Shown: positions 6,893 to 15,451 of the stretch, piece after piece
Layout: each line of letters starts with the position of its first letter
Numbering within the stretch: position 1 is the stretch's first letter
NCBI RefSeq assembly: GCF_001675045.1
Contig: NZ_LYPA01000051.1
Span: 1-32,596 of the forward strand
From: Paenibacillus oryzae
Lineage (GTDB): Bacteria > Bacillota > Bacilli > Paenibacillales > Paenibacillaceae
Length of the DNA: 32,596 nucleotides
Direction: 5' to 3'
Program-made: the position numbers and the translations under genes
The notes under the pieces: generated by a model
What the model was told of the DNA's origin: nothing
The model's database searches: none
What the model saw: the letters and a program-made list of their open reading frames with translations, nothing else

Positions 6893-9800
6893 TTGAAGCA
6901 CTATGTTAAACGTTCCATCTTGTCTGCACTTGCGTTGCTGCTCATGATGCCGGCAATAGTTGTAAGCGCTTCCGAATCTACGGGAGGAGTTCAGCTCCAA
7001 GCAACGGCAACTTCTGTTTCGCCGCTTTTCAACTGGACGTTCGAGCAGCAGCAGGTCAATCAATCTTTGGTAGCCAACAATGAAAATCCGGCGGATGCAG
7101 CCGATAGCGCTGAATTGAAGGGTACTGCAACCATTGTCAACGATACGCAGCGGGGTCAGGTGCTTTCCTTGCCCGGCGGAGCAAACGGCACAGCCTGGCT
7201 GAAGCTGCCCAATCATCTGTACGGAGAAATTACCGATGAGCTGACGCTGTCGGTGTGGGCTAATATTGACCAAGCGTCCAGCGGCTACACGCGTTTGTTC
7301 TCCTCTACCATTTCGCAAAAAGGCTTGACCAATAGCGGAATTAACGGATGGCAGGACCCTGAGTTTATTGTTATCGCAGGTGGCAGCGGCGCGTCGTTCA
7401 ACAACCGGATCTATTACGGGACCAACCCGAGTCAAATATCCAGCTACAAGGGCGATATATCGTGGTCCAGCAGCCCGACGCGCAACAAGTGGCAGCAAGT
7501 TACTATTACGCTAAAAAGCGACGGGGCCTACCAGTTGTACATCGACGGTCAACAGGTGAGCAGCCAGGTTGCTGTCGGAAACAATACGACTTCGGGCGCA
7601 ACGATGGCTTCCATTATGGAGCGCTTGTTCAACCCGGATTATTTGGCAGCGCTGCAATTCAACGATTTTGGCCGTTCTCTCTATACTTCGGATCGCGATA
7701 TTGCGGGTAAATTCGATGATATTCGTCTATATAACGTAAGCCTGACAGCCGAGCAGGTCGCTGGGCTGTATGACGAAACGAAGCATGAGGTCGGCCAAGC
7801 ATCGCCGGCCAAAATCAACGTCAATCTGGCTGATCGTTCCCTGGGGCAGGTATTCCACGGCTCGGCAGGCGCGCTTTATGCGATCAGTGAGCCAAACGTG
7901 CCGGACATTAATACACTGCTTCCAATCAAGCCTTCCCATATTTCGCAGAAGGCGCCTAACGGCATTCAGCATCCGACGGGCGATGCGCTGAGGGTTGCCG
8001 ATTATTTCTTTGAAGCCGGCGGGGAAGCCGTCAACATCGTGATGCAGGATTACTATCAGCACTGGTATTATCCGTCCAGAACGCCGGAGGAGTATATCAA
8101 CGAGGCCATTATTCCGGTCACAACAGCTGTTAAAGCGTTTAAGGACCAGTGGAAGCTGGACAATCCCGGGAAGGATGTAGACGCCAAATTCATCTATATC
8201 CCGTTCAACGAGCCTGAACAAAACAATACCCGTTATCCTCAGATGCTGGCGGATAACCAGACAGGCAAGGCTTCAAGAGCCGTGTTCAACAGCGACTGGC
8301 TGGCCGTCACCAAAAAAATCCGGGAAATCGACCCCGGAGCGGTCATTTCGGGACCCAATTTGACTCAATATGGTTCCCGCCTGTTCGATGATTTTATTCC
8401 ATATTGCGTTGAAAATGATTGCCTGCCTGAAATTATTAGCTGGCATATGCTGTGGGACGAAGCCTTTAATGCGGCATCTTGGGCCGTCGGCACCTTCCGC
8501 AGTGTAGAGGAGCTGTCCAAAGCACGCTACGCGGAGCTTTATCCGGATCGTCCGTCTCCGTTCCCGATCAAGGTAGATATTAACGAATACGCACAAACAA
8601 CGGAAATTGCCGTCGGCGGATCGCTGGTTCAATACATCGCCCGCTACGACGAGCTGAAAATGAACAGCATGCTGCCTTACTGGAATACAGCCAATTCCTA
8701 CGGCTCGCTGCTCGCCGGCCAAAATGAACCAAACGGCGCATGGTGGCTGTACAAATGGTACGCCGACATGATGGGCGGCGATATGGCCAAGGTGAGCGTT
8801 GTTCAAGCCAACAATGAGAATGACGCTTATGGCCCGGGCTTATACGGCCTGTCGTCGATTCAGGATAACAAAAAGCAGGTTTCGATGGCCTTTGGCGGCA
8901 CACAGGGCGATGGCAAAATCGTCTTTAACAACGTAACGGGAAATGCGCAAAGCCCTTCGTTTTTAGCGGGCTCCTCGCAGGTGCATGTCACCGTATGGCA
9001 TGCGGGCTATACCGGCCTGACCGGCTTCCTGGTTGAGCCAACCAAAATTATGGATCGCAATCTTCCGGTGCAAAACGGCTCCGTAACGCTGGATGTCAAA
9101 TTTGACGACTATACATCCGCTTATTTTGCCGTCATTACTCCGGCTGTGGACAGCAACAATGATGAGGTCTGGTTCAGCCGCTATGAAGCGGAAAATGCAA
9201 GCGTGAAAACAGATGTTGTTACGACTAGTTTGTATCCTAAGCGGAGCTATGGCCGCACCGCATCGAACGGCGAGATTGTGGAAGGCATCAAAAATGCGAA
9301 TAGTCTGGTGAAGTGGACGAATATTACAGTGCCGGACGATGGCAGCTACCGTCTGGATTTGATCGGTGGCAGCGGCTCGACGGCGAGCATGCGCAACCAG
9401 GCCAATACAGGCAACTCCAATCAGCGCGTCAATTCGGAATGGTACGTTAAGGTTGATAACGAGCCTGCCCAAAAGCTTGTGCTGCGCGCCGATTACAGCA
9501 TGCATCACCTGGGCGGCAATACGACATTTGTTAACCTGACAAAAGGAACGCATGCCATCAGCATCAGCAAGTACAATCCTGATACGGGCGAGGCAGGCCA
9601 AGGCGAATCCTCGCTGGATGCCATCGAGCTGACATATAATGGAGAGCTGGGCGCAAAACCGAACTATACGGTGGAAGCAGAGTTTTCGGAATATGACGCA
9701 GATAAGGGGCTTTCGCGCGGAGCGGGCATTGCCGGATTCCAGAGCGCTGGATATGTTACCGGATATGGTCAGCAAGCCGATGCCAATACCCGCTTTGTTG

Positions 9801-11413
9801 TCAGTGTGCTGGATGATGGAATGTATGATGTGACGCTGCGGTACGCCTCCACGGGCGATGGCGCAATCAAGCTGAGTCATGACCGCAAGCCTGTCACAGA
9901 TATTGAAGTTACGGGCACAAATGGTCAATGGCAGGATGCCACTGTGCGGATGTTCCTGCGGACCGGCATCAATTTGCTTGACGTGAAGTCAAGCGCGCCG
10001 CTTAGCCTTGATTATGTACACGCTGTATATGCAGGAAAGACGCCAATGCTGTCTATTGAGGCAGAGGACGCTCATATCGTTGGCGCGCCGGCCGGCTCAG
10101 AACTGCCATTGATCCGCGAAGACGCCTTTGCCAAATATGCATCCGGCGGCAAATATGTAAGCGGCATTACCTCCTATGACGGGGCGGAGCGTTATCTGGA
10201 GCTGCAAAATATTATCGTTCCGCGTGATGGCGTATACAAGATGGTTGTCACTTATGCCAACGGCGAAAGCTCGGGAACGCATGCCTACAACAATGATGTG
10301 GTTGAGCGTTACGCGCAGATCAGCATCAATGGCGAAGCTCCGCAAACGGTTTATTTCAAAAATACGATTTCGTGGCAGCAATATGCAACACAGACGATTG
10401 ACGTAGAGCTGAAAGCGGGAAGCAACACCATCCGCTTCTCCAACAACAATACGTATGACGGCGGCTCCAACGCATATGGCGGCTCGTCATACCCGTTTAA
10501 TCAATTTACGCATGTGCCGCGCCAATATACGCCGGCATTCGACCGCTTTGACTTCTATTCGCAGCAGGCAATTGCCGAACTGCCTGCCGGCGCGTCGCTG
10601 TCGGGGCCCGAAACGGTCCGTGCGGGCCAGTCTCTGGGTCTGACTTATGCGCTGAACGGCATCCAGCAGGAGGTGCTGGCTCAGGATATTACAATGGCGT
10701 ATGATCCGGCGAAGCTGGAGTATGTAGGAATTGTTTCAAAGGATGAAAGCAAATTTATCGTAGCGGATACAAAGGAAAACGCAGAAGAAGGCACGATCCG
10801 CTTCCTGGCCGTTCAATTGGGCGCTGCCCAGGCCGATCCTAACGGTTTGTTGGCTGATGTAATGTTCAAGACAAAGGATAATGCAGCTAACGGAATAACC
10901 AGCATTCCGATCACCCGTGCGATTATTGCCGACAGCCAGGGCAATGAAACAACGATTGCAGGAAATACGTATCAGGTTCGCATCGATGTTGTGGACCGCA
11001 GCGAGCTTGGCAATCTGATCTCGACCGCCCAAGCGCTCCATGACGCTGCAGTTGAGGGCTACCGGATCGGGCAATATCCATCCGGCTCCAAGGCGGCGCT
11101 GAAGGCAGCCATCGATCAGGCCAGCATCGTATTCAATCAGGCTAATGCAACTGCCCAGGAGCTTCAGGCTGCTTATGCCGCGCTGAACACTGCTGTACAG
11201 GCATTCCGAAATGCCGTAATTACTTCTGTTGAAGGCGATGTAACCGGCGATGACAAGCTGACTGTTGGCGATCTGGCCGTTGTGGCCAAAGCCTATGGCA
11301 TGACCTCTTCTAGCGCAGGCTGGGATGCAGTCAAGCATCATGACCGGAACAACGACGGCAAAATCGACATTCAGGATTTGGTATGGCTGGCAACTCGCAT
11401 TTTGAACTGGTAG
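6893..11413 (+). CDS. Secreted multidomain clan GH-A (GH39-like) glycosidase with cohesin and dockerin
   Basis: The product is 1506 residues. A signal peptide (MKHYVKRSILSALALLLMMP, cleavage near VSA-SES) is followed by a LamG/concanavalin-like domain at about 43-295. A clan GH-A barrel spans about 305-640, with acid/base candidate E440 in YIPFNEPE and nucleophile candidate E565 in VDINEYAQ; the spacing fits GH39. Three CBM6/35-like sandwiches begin near 761 (YEAENA), 924 (VEAEFSEYDADKG) and 1053 (IEAEDAH). Then come a cohesin at about 1229-1365, a FIVAR helical module at 1367-1442, and a C-terminal dockerin from about 1447 with two calcium loops. TTG 6893 is chosen because AGGGGTG lies just upstream and the signal peptide begins there. 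The polysaccharide substrate is unknown. Confidence 0.85.
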   Translation: MKHYVKRSILSALALLLMMPAIVVSASESTGGVQLQATATSVSPLFNWTFEQQQVNQSLVANNENPADAADSAELKGTATIVNDTQRGQVLSLPGGANGTAWLKLPNHLYGEITDELTLSVWANIDQASSGYTRLFSSTISQKGLTNSGINGWQDPEFIVIAGGSGASFNNRIYYGTNPSQISSYKGDISWSSSPTRNKWQQVTITLKSDGAYQLYIDGQQVSSQVAVGNNTTSGATMASIMERLFNPDYLAALQFNDFGRSLYTSDRDIAGKFDDIRLYNVSLTAEQVAGLYDETKHEVGQASPAKINVNLADRSLGQVFHGSAGALYAISEPNVPDINTLLPIKPSHISQKAPNGIQHPTGDALRVADYFFEAGGEAVNIVMQDYYQHWYYPSRTPEEYINEAIIPVTTAVKAFKDQWKLDNPGKDVDAKFIYIPFNEPEQNNTRYPQMLADNQTGKASRAVFNSDWLAVTKKIREIDPGAVISGPNLTQYGSRLFDDFIPYCVENDCLPEIISWHMLWDEAFNAASWAVGTFRSVEELSKARYAELYPDRPSPFPIKVDINEYAQTTEIAVGGSLVQYIARYDELKMNSMLPYWNTANSYGSLLAGQNEPNGAWWLYKWYADMMGGDMAKVSVVQANNENDAYGPGLYGLSSIQDNKKQVSMAFGGTQGDGKIVFNNVTGNAQSPSFLAGSSQVHVTVWHAGYTGLTGFLVEPTKIMDRNLPVQNGSVTLDVKFDDYTSAYFAVITPAVDSNNDEVWFSRYEAENASVKTDVVTTSLYPKRSYGRTASNGEIVEGIKNANSLVKWTNITVPDDGSYRLDLIGGSGSTASMRNQANTGNSNQRVNSEWYVKVDNEPAQKLVLRADYSMHHLGGNTTFVNLTKGTHAISISKYNPDTGEAGQGESSLDAIELTYNGELGAKPNYTVEAEFSEYDADKGLSRGAGIAGFQSAGYVTGYGQQADANTRFVVSVLDDGMYDVTLRYASTGDGAIKLSHDRKPVTDIEVTGTNGQWQDATVRMFLRTGINLLDVKSSAPLSLDYVHAVYAGKTPMLSIEAEDAHIVGAPAGSELPLIREDAFAKYASGGKYVSGITSYDGAERYLELQNIIVPRDGVYKMVVTYANGESSGTHAYNNDVVERYAQISINGEAPQTVYFKNTISWQQYATQTIDVELKAGSNTIRFSNNNTYDGGSNAYGGSSYPFNQFTHVPRQYTPAFDRFDFYSQQAIAELPAGASLSGPETVRAGQSLGLTYALNGIQQEVLAQDITMAYDPAKLEYVGIVSKDESKFIVADTKENAEEGTIRFLAVQLGAAQADPNGLLADVMFKTKDNAANGITSIPITRAIIADSQGNETTIAGNTYQVRIDVVDRSELGNLISTAQALHDAAVEGYRIGQYPSGSKAALKAAIDQASIVFNQANATAQELQAAYAALNTAVQAFRNAVITSVEGDVTGDDKLTVGDLAVVAKAYGMTSSSAGWDAVKHHDRNNDGKIDIQDLVWLATRILNW

Positions 11414-11425
11414 TTTGTGAGAGGA

Positions 11426-11502
11426 GAAGGCTGCTTCGGCCGCCTTTTCCTTGCTCTTATTGGATTAGAATGTATGGCAGGCCGCTGCCGGGAGGCGGCG
11501 GC
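11426..11502 (+). other. Two hairpins between enzyme and scaffold genes
   Basis: The first, at 11426-11447, pairs GAAGGC with GCCTTTTC around a TTCG-containing loop and is followed by a T-rich stretch, like a weak terminator. The second, at 11481-11502, pairs GCCGCTGCC with GGCGGCGGC (one G-U) and has no T-run. Together they could lower transcription or mRNA decay between the enzyme and the downstream cohesin gene. This would give unequal expression from one operon, which is inference. Confidence 0.4.
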
Positions 11503-11542
11503 TCTCTTGCTCACCTTGCTTGGGAAAGGACGAAGAAACAAC

Positions 11543-12628
11543 ATGACTTCAAATGTCTTTCGGTTAATAATATGCTTCGCACTCATGTTGGGCATTGCGC
11601 AACCCTTGGCTCAAGCGGCGGAGTCTCATCCGCAATTTAACGTGAAAGCATCGAAGGAGCATGGAATTGAGACGGGCTCGGAGCTGACGATTACAGTGCG
11701 CGGCGAAGCCTTGCAGGATATGTTTGGATACGAGCTCGTAATGGAGTATGACCGGGAGCGGCTGGTTTTTCTCCGTGCCGCAAGTTTGCAGACTCCGGGG
11801 TACAGGGTTACTCCGCAAGAGAAGAACGGCGAGATCGTATTCGCCTTTACGAAGGTTGGCGCTTCCACGGCGGCTATTAGCGGAGCGGCTGATCTTGCAT
11901 CCTTCACATTCCGGGCTTCAGGCGAGGGGGAGGCTTATGTGTCCCTTGTTAAGGCGAAGGCTGTCAAAAAGGATGCAACAGCGCTGGAGTATGCGCCGCT
12001 TGCCCGTGTGGAGCTGGACATTTCGGCCTCTACGCTGCCTGAGCCTGTAATCTCCTTCCCGGATGTGCCAGAGGAGCATTGGGCCAAGGAAGCAATTGAT
12101 CGCGCCGTCACGCTAGGAATCGTCAAAGGTTATGCCGACGGCACCTTTAAGCCCCAGAAGCCGGTTACTCGCGCCGAGTTTGTTACGATGCTTGTACGCG
12201 CGCTTCAGCCGCGAAATCCTTTGATTTCGGATAAAGCAGCCTTTACGGACGAGGCGGAGATAGGAGAATGGGCGAGAGCGGAGGTTGGCCTTGCAGTTGG
12301 AAACGGCTGGATTAACGGCTTTAGCGATGGATCATTCCGTCCGGGCCGCCAGATTACAAGGTCCGAGATGACAACCATTGCGGCAAGAGCGCTTGGTCTG
12401 GCAGTGACGGGAGAGGAACGGAGCGAAAGCGGCATGGAGAGCTTTTCGGATTGGAGCCGTGTCCCTGCGTGGGCCAAACCTGCGTTTGCTGCAGCGGTAG
12501 AGAAGGGACTTATTCAGGGCAGAGGCGGGAACCGCCTTGCGCCGGAGGAGCCAACTAATCGCGCAGAATCCATTGTATTGATTTTGCGGCTGTTGGATTA
12601 TTCAGCGGGAGTTCAGGCGGGCCAATGA
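11543..12628 (+). CDS. SLH-anchored single-cohesin surface protein
   Basis: This 361-residue protein has a signal peptide (MTSNVFRLIICFALMLGIAQ, cleavage near QAA-ES). A cohesin domain follows at about 30-165 (MFGYELVMEYDRERLVFLRA, later ASFTFRASGEGEAYVSL). Three SLH repeats begin near 171 (FPDVPEEHWAKEAIDRAV), 230 and 295, each with the usual G-x-x-DG-x-F-x-P or related turn. SLH repeats bind pyruvylated wall polymer, so the cohesin would be displayed on the surface. The open frame extends upstream to 11417, but ATG 11543 starts the signal peptide and has AAAGGA at 11525-11530. It is the likely anchor for dockerin proteins from both neighbouring genes. Confidence 0.88.
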   Translation: MTSNVFRLIICFALMLGIAQPLAQAAESHPQFNVKASKEHGIETGSELTITVRGEALQDMFGYELVMEYDRERLVFLRAASLQTPGYRVTPQEKNGEIVFAFTKVGASTAAISGAADLASFTFRASGEGEAYVSLVKAKAVKKDATALEYAPLARVELDISASTLPEPVISFPDVPEEHWAKEAIDRAVTLGIVKGYADGTFKPQKPVTRAEFVTMLVRALQPRNPLISDKAAFTDEAEIGEWARAEVGLAVGNGWINGFSDGSFRPGRQITRSEMTTIAARALGLAVTGEERSESGMESFSDWSRVPAWAKPAFAAAVEKGLIQGRGGNRLAPEEPTNRAESIVLILRLLDYSAGVQAGQ

Positions 12629-12659
12629 ATGTCAGGTTAGACAAAGGGGAATTGCGAAC

Positions 12660-13271
12660 ATGAATAAAACAAACAAAGCGGCAATTTGCAGCGGCGTCCT
12701 CCTGGTGCTGGGACTTGCCCTTTTGCTCCCGCCGATGCCGGGTTATGCCGGGCAAGAGACGATGAACAAGAAGACATCGATGAGTCCGATTGCAGAGGAA
12801 ACGGTCTCTATGATAGGCACGGGTACGGATGAAGGGGAGGAGCTGCCGCAGCTCGCTGAGCAGCCTTCCCCGGAAGCGCCAGCGGAGGAGGAGACGGAAG
12901 AAGCGGAAAGCCTGGAAAACCCAGAAAACCCAGAAAACCCAGAAAACCCAGGAAAGCCTGAAGACACAGACAATCCGGGAAACCCGGAAAACCCGGGCAA
13001 CACGGAAAATCCAGAAAATCCGGATGTTGAGCTTCCTGGGGCAATAGAAAACGAGGCGGAGCTTAGTGCAGAAAACAGCCTCGCTGAGGATGTAAATCGG
13101 GACGGTCAGCTGTCGGTCGCCGATTTGGCTATGCTTGCGGCTTGGCTTGGAGCCGGGGAGGAGCATCCCGATTGGCCGCAGCTTCAAGGAGCTGACCTGG
13201 ACGGCAATGGTATTATTGATGAGCAGGATTTAATGCTCCTTAGCAGGGCTATTCTTTCCGCTACCGATTAA
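12660..13271 (+). CDS. Small secreted dockerin protein with Asn/Glu/Pro repeat linker
   Basis: The 203-residue protein has a signal peptide (MNKTNKAAICSGVLLVLGLA, cleavage near GYA-GQ) and an acidic segment. A low-complexity linker of NPE/NPG triplets follows at about 85-122, encoded by repeated CCAGAAAA units. The C-terminal dockerin has calcium loops DVNRDGQLSVADLAML and DLDGNGIIDEQDLMLL. No catalytic or binding domain is visible. It may cap, space or tether cohesin partners, but no role is known. It follows the SLH-cohesin gene by 31 bases, with AAAGGGG upstream of its ATG, and is the last gene before a terminator, so it belongs to the same operon. Confidence 0.82.
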   Translation: MNKTNKAAICSGVLLVLGLALLLPPMPGYAGQETMNKKTSMSPIAEETVSMIGTGTDEGEELPQLAEQPSPEAPAEEETEEAESLENPENPENPENPGKPEDTDNPGNPENPGNTENPENPDVELPGAIENEAELSAENSLAEDVNRDGQLSVADLAMLAAWLGAGEEHPDWPQLQGADLDGNGIIDEQDLMLLSRAILSATD

Positions 13272-13306
13272 CGACACAGCAATTCCAAACCGTAAATTGA
13301 AAAAAG

Positions 13307-13356
13307 CAAGCTCCAGTATCGGCCGATAAAACGGTCTTCCTGGAGCTTGTTTTTTT
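13307..13356. terminator. Bidirectional intrinsic terminator after the dockerin gene
   Basis: CAAGCTCCAG at 13307-13316 pairs perfectly with CTGGAGCTTG at 13340-13349 and is followed by seven T. On the minus strand the same stem is followed by C and six T. It lies between two convergent transcripts and can end both. Confidence 0.88.
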
Positions 13357-13437
13357 GTCACGAACCAGCTAAAAGAAGCGTGATAGCTCCCTATTGTGTA
13401 AAAGCCGTCAATGTGCTGTTGTTTCCGGGTTTGTTCA

Positions 13438-14826
13438 CTAACGAGCTTGCTCTATTGCGTCCGACAGTTGTTTATAGAGCGCTTCGGTATTGGCTGGCAG
13501 CTCGTCATTATAGTAGATGACTTCGTCAGCCAGCTCGATTTTTATAAAGGGAGGATTATTTCTAAACAAATACAGCCTAGCCTTGCCGACCTCTTGTAAA
13601 CGGAAATGGCCTCTCAAATGTTTATTGGTGGCTTCGCCGTTGCTCTTGCTTCCTTTTGGAACGGTATCCGTCAACGAAATTTCTTTCACGTCGTCCAGAT
13701 TAAAGGTGTAGGAATACATGGGATATTTAATGTCTACGATTTGATTATCGGTCAGTTTTAGAGTAGGAGGAATCAGCTCCGAACGAATAAGCATAAAAGA
13801 AACTCCAAAAACGACGGAAAGCAACAAACCAACAACCCCTCCCATAATTAGCTTGCCAGCCAACGTTCCCGTATTAATCGTTTCCCCTACGCCGACCCTT
13901 TTGGGGACAAGCAGGCTTTTGTCATGGGGATTGTGATACGTGAAGCCATTAGCCCAATATTCATCGTCATTGCTGTAAACCGGATTGTTTTCTAATTGGA
14001 GCAGCTCGGTTCTGGCATTGGCCAAACGCCGATAGACCGTAATAATAAGCACGATCGGGAACAGGGAAAAAAGAATAATAAGCGGCAGCCAAATCGCATT
14101 TAATGCTTCTGTTTCATTTAACGATAAGAAGCCAATAAAAACCTGCTGTACATTCATGAAAAAAGCCATCGTCAGTAAAAGAAAAGAAATGGAACGGCGT
14201 TTCATTTGATTCAGAGCCAGATTTGTTTCAGAACGCTTGCTGTAAATCGTAGACTTGCTGCGGCGCAGCATTAGTACGATACTTAAGAACAATAAGGTCA
14301 AAATGACGGAAACAATGCCCAAAATGTAAAGCTGATCATCCTGTGAGCCGAACCAGATCAAAATACCGATGGAGAAGGATAATGGAATAACGAACCATAA
14401 CGGTGAAGGAGCTGTTTGATTTTTGAGCTGGGCAGCGCGTAAATCGGCATGAATGACTTTTCGTTCGCCAACAAACCATTCCTCCCGGCGTTTCAGGGCT
14501 AAAGTGGCGGCGAAGGTTTTACGGTAAAGGATCAAAATCCAGATAAAAGCTGTGTGCGACCAGAACATAAAATAAACCGTCTGATATGAAAAAAAGTTAT
14601 ACAGGGCGGGAATGGGAATAAACAAAATCAGCAGCCAGAGCATTGTTTTTTTAAAGGTGCTCCGGTACCTGGCTTGAATAGCCTTTATATCGGCGTGTTC
14701 TAATGCATGGGGCGGTAAAGCGATAGAAAAAAGAAGGCCATTTTTATAGCTGCCAATTGAACGGTACGTAAAGAAAAGCACAAGATATATAATTAATGCA
14801 GGGAACAGCAATACAAAAGTCAGCAT
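13438..14826 (-). CDS. Polytopic membrane protein, DUF5808-like with C-terminal PH-like domain
   Basis: The 462-residue protein starts MLTFVLLFPALIIYLVLFF and has about eight to nine hydrophobic segments. After the main membrane part, a loop reads DDEYWANGFTYHNPHDKSLL and then VPKRVGVGETIN, the signature I associate with DUF5808. A further membrane segment and a roughly 100-residue beta-rich tail follow. Such proteins are usually encoded next to GntR regulators in Paenibacillus-type genomes, and their function is unknown. The frame is open back to 14880, inside the GntR gene. ATG 14826 is chosen because GAGGGTG lies seven bases upstream. It is 11 bases from the GntR stop and clearly in its operon. 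Confidence 0.82.
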   Translation of the reverse strand: MLTFVLLFPALIIYLVLFFTYRSIGSYKNGLLFSIALPPHALEHADIKAIQARYRSTFKKTMLWLLILFIPIPALYNFFSYQTVYFMFWSHTAFIWILILYRKTFAATLALKRREEWFVGERKVIHADLRAAQLKNQTAPSPLWFVIPLSFSIGILIWFGSQDDQLYILGIVSVILTLLFLSIVLMLRRSKSTIYSKRSETNLALNQMKRRSISFLLLTMAFFMNVQQVFIGFLSLNETEALNAIWLPLIILFSLFPIVLIITVYRRLANARTELLQLENNPVYSNDDEYWANGFTYHNPHDKSLLVPKRVGVGETINTGTLAGKLIMGGVVGLLLSVVFGVSFMLIRSELIPPTLKLTDNQIVDIKYPMYSYTFNLDDVKEISLTDTVPKGSKSNGEATNKHLRGHFRLQEVGKARLYLFRNNPPFIKIELADEVIYYNDELPANTEALYKQLSDAIEQAR

Positions 14827-14837
14827 GGTTATCACCC

Positions 14838-15227
14838 TCAATTGTGTAGTATGTGCATTTTGTTGTAGATGGCGGAGCAAAGCTTGTGAAAGGAATCCGC
14901 TGTTAGGCCTTGCAGAGCGGCCTCAGCAACCATAAGCTCCAGCTTTTGTTCCAGCTGCTCCGAAGGGGCGGCCGAGGTCTGCTTTTTGAATGGCAAGCTT
15001 ACCTTGGCGCCATGACGGCGATCAATAACCAGATATCCTTCTTGCTTAAGAAGGGCGTAGGCTTTATTCACGGTCATGTTGTTAATGCCTAGCTCATCGG
15101 CCAACTGGCGGACGGTTGGCAGCTTTTCCTCCGGCTGAAGCAGACCCTTGGCAATACCGAGGATAATTTCATTGCGAAGCTGCTCATAAAGCGGCACCTC
15201 GCTCTCGAGCTTGAGGGATATAAGCAT
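14838..15227 (-). CDS. GntR-family transcriptional regulator (YhcF/YtrA type)
   Basis: The 129-residue protein has a complete N-terminal GntR winged helix (PLYEQLRNEIILGIAKGLLQ, KLPTVRQLADELGINNMTVN). Only a short helical C-terminal part of about 50 residues follows, as in the YtrA/YhcF group, which lacks a large effector domain. Such regulators usually repress their own operon. GTG 15236 is in frame but lies inside the ribosome site GAGAGGGTG, so ATG 15227 is chosen. The membrane protein gene follows by 11 bases. An 18-bp inverted repeat overlaps the promoter and is the likely autoregulatory operator. Confidence 0.9.
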   Translation of the reverse strand: MLISLKLESEVPLYEQLRNEIILGIAKGLLQPEEKLPTVRQLADELGINNMTVNKAYALLKQEGYLVIDRRHGAKVSLPFKKQTSAAPSEQLEQKLELMVAEAALQGLTADSFHKLCSAIYNKMHILHN

Positions 15228-15245
15228 TAAAATCACCCTCTCATT

Positions 15246-15295
15246 TAAGTATTGTTTGTATTATATATAGTAATACAAATAATACTTAGGTGCAA
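15246..15295 (-). promoter_or_regulatory. GntR operon promoter and inverted-repeat operator
   Basis: On the minus strand TTGCAC (15290-15295) and TACTAT (15267-15272) are separated by 17 bases, a fair SigA promoter. The arms TAAGTATTGTTTGTATTA (15246-15263) and TAATACAAATAATACTTA (15271-15288) are inverted repeats with one mismatch in 18 and a seven-base spacer. They cover the -10 box and the -35/-10 gap, so a bound regulator would block polymerase. Assignment to the adjacent GntR protein is inference from position. Confidence 0.75.
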
Positions 15296-15373
15296 GGTTG
15301 AAAAAGAGGACGAAGTCATCAACTGTTTCTTCGTTCCCATTTAATAAGGCTGGCTGTGCCTTCGAAGGGGAGA

Positions 15374-15451
15374 AGCTGCTTCTGCCGAAGGCAGTTGTTT
15401 CTACCAAAGGCAGCTGTCTATGCTAAAAGTCAGCTGTTTCTGCTCCTGCGG
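15374..15451 (+). repeat. Degenerate 19-20 bp tandem repeat, four units
   Basis: Units resembling AGCTGYTTCTGCYRAAGGC begin at 15374, 15393, 15412 and 15432. The last unit runs into the first palindrome of repeat copy B. No gene is seen in 15296-16125 (about 830 bases), which holds this and the following repeats plus a candidate promoter. Confidence 0.6.

Noticed and set aside
8963..9928. 321-codon minus-strand open frame inside the glycosidase gene
   Set aside because: It is antisense to CBM-coding sequence, rich in Ile/Arg/Cys/His as expected from the opposite strand of GC-biased codons, has no ribosome site and resembles no protein.
11417..11542. 42-residue N-terminal extension of the SLH-cohesin protein
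   Set aside because: It lies upstream of a clear signal peptide start and covers two hairpins; ATG 11543 is the better start.
12743..13044. Minus-strand frames with Gly/Phe/Ser/Pro repeats opposite the dockerin gene
   Set aside because: The repeats are the reverse reading of the NPE/NPG linker; the plus frame has signal peptide and dockerin.
14827..14880. 18-residue upstream extension of the DUF5808-like protein
   Set aside because: It would overlap the GntR gene, while ATG 14826 has an ideal GAGGGTG site and begins the first membrane segment.
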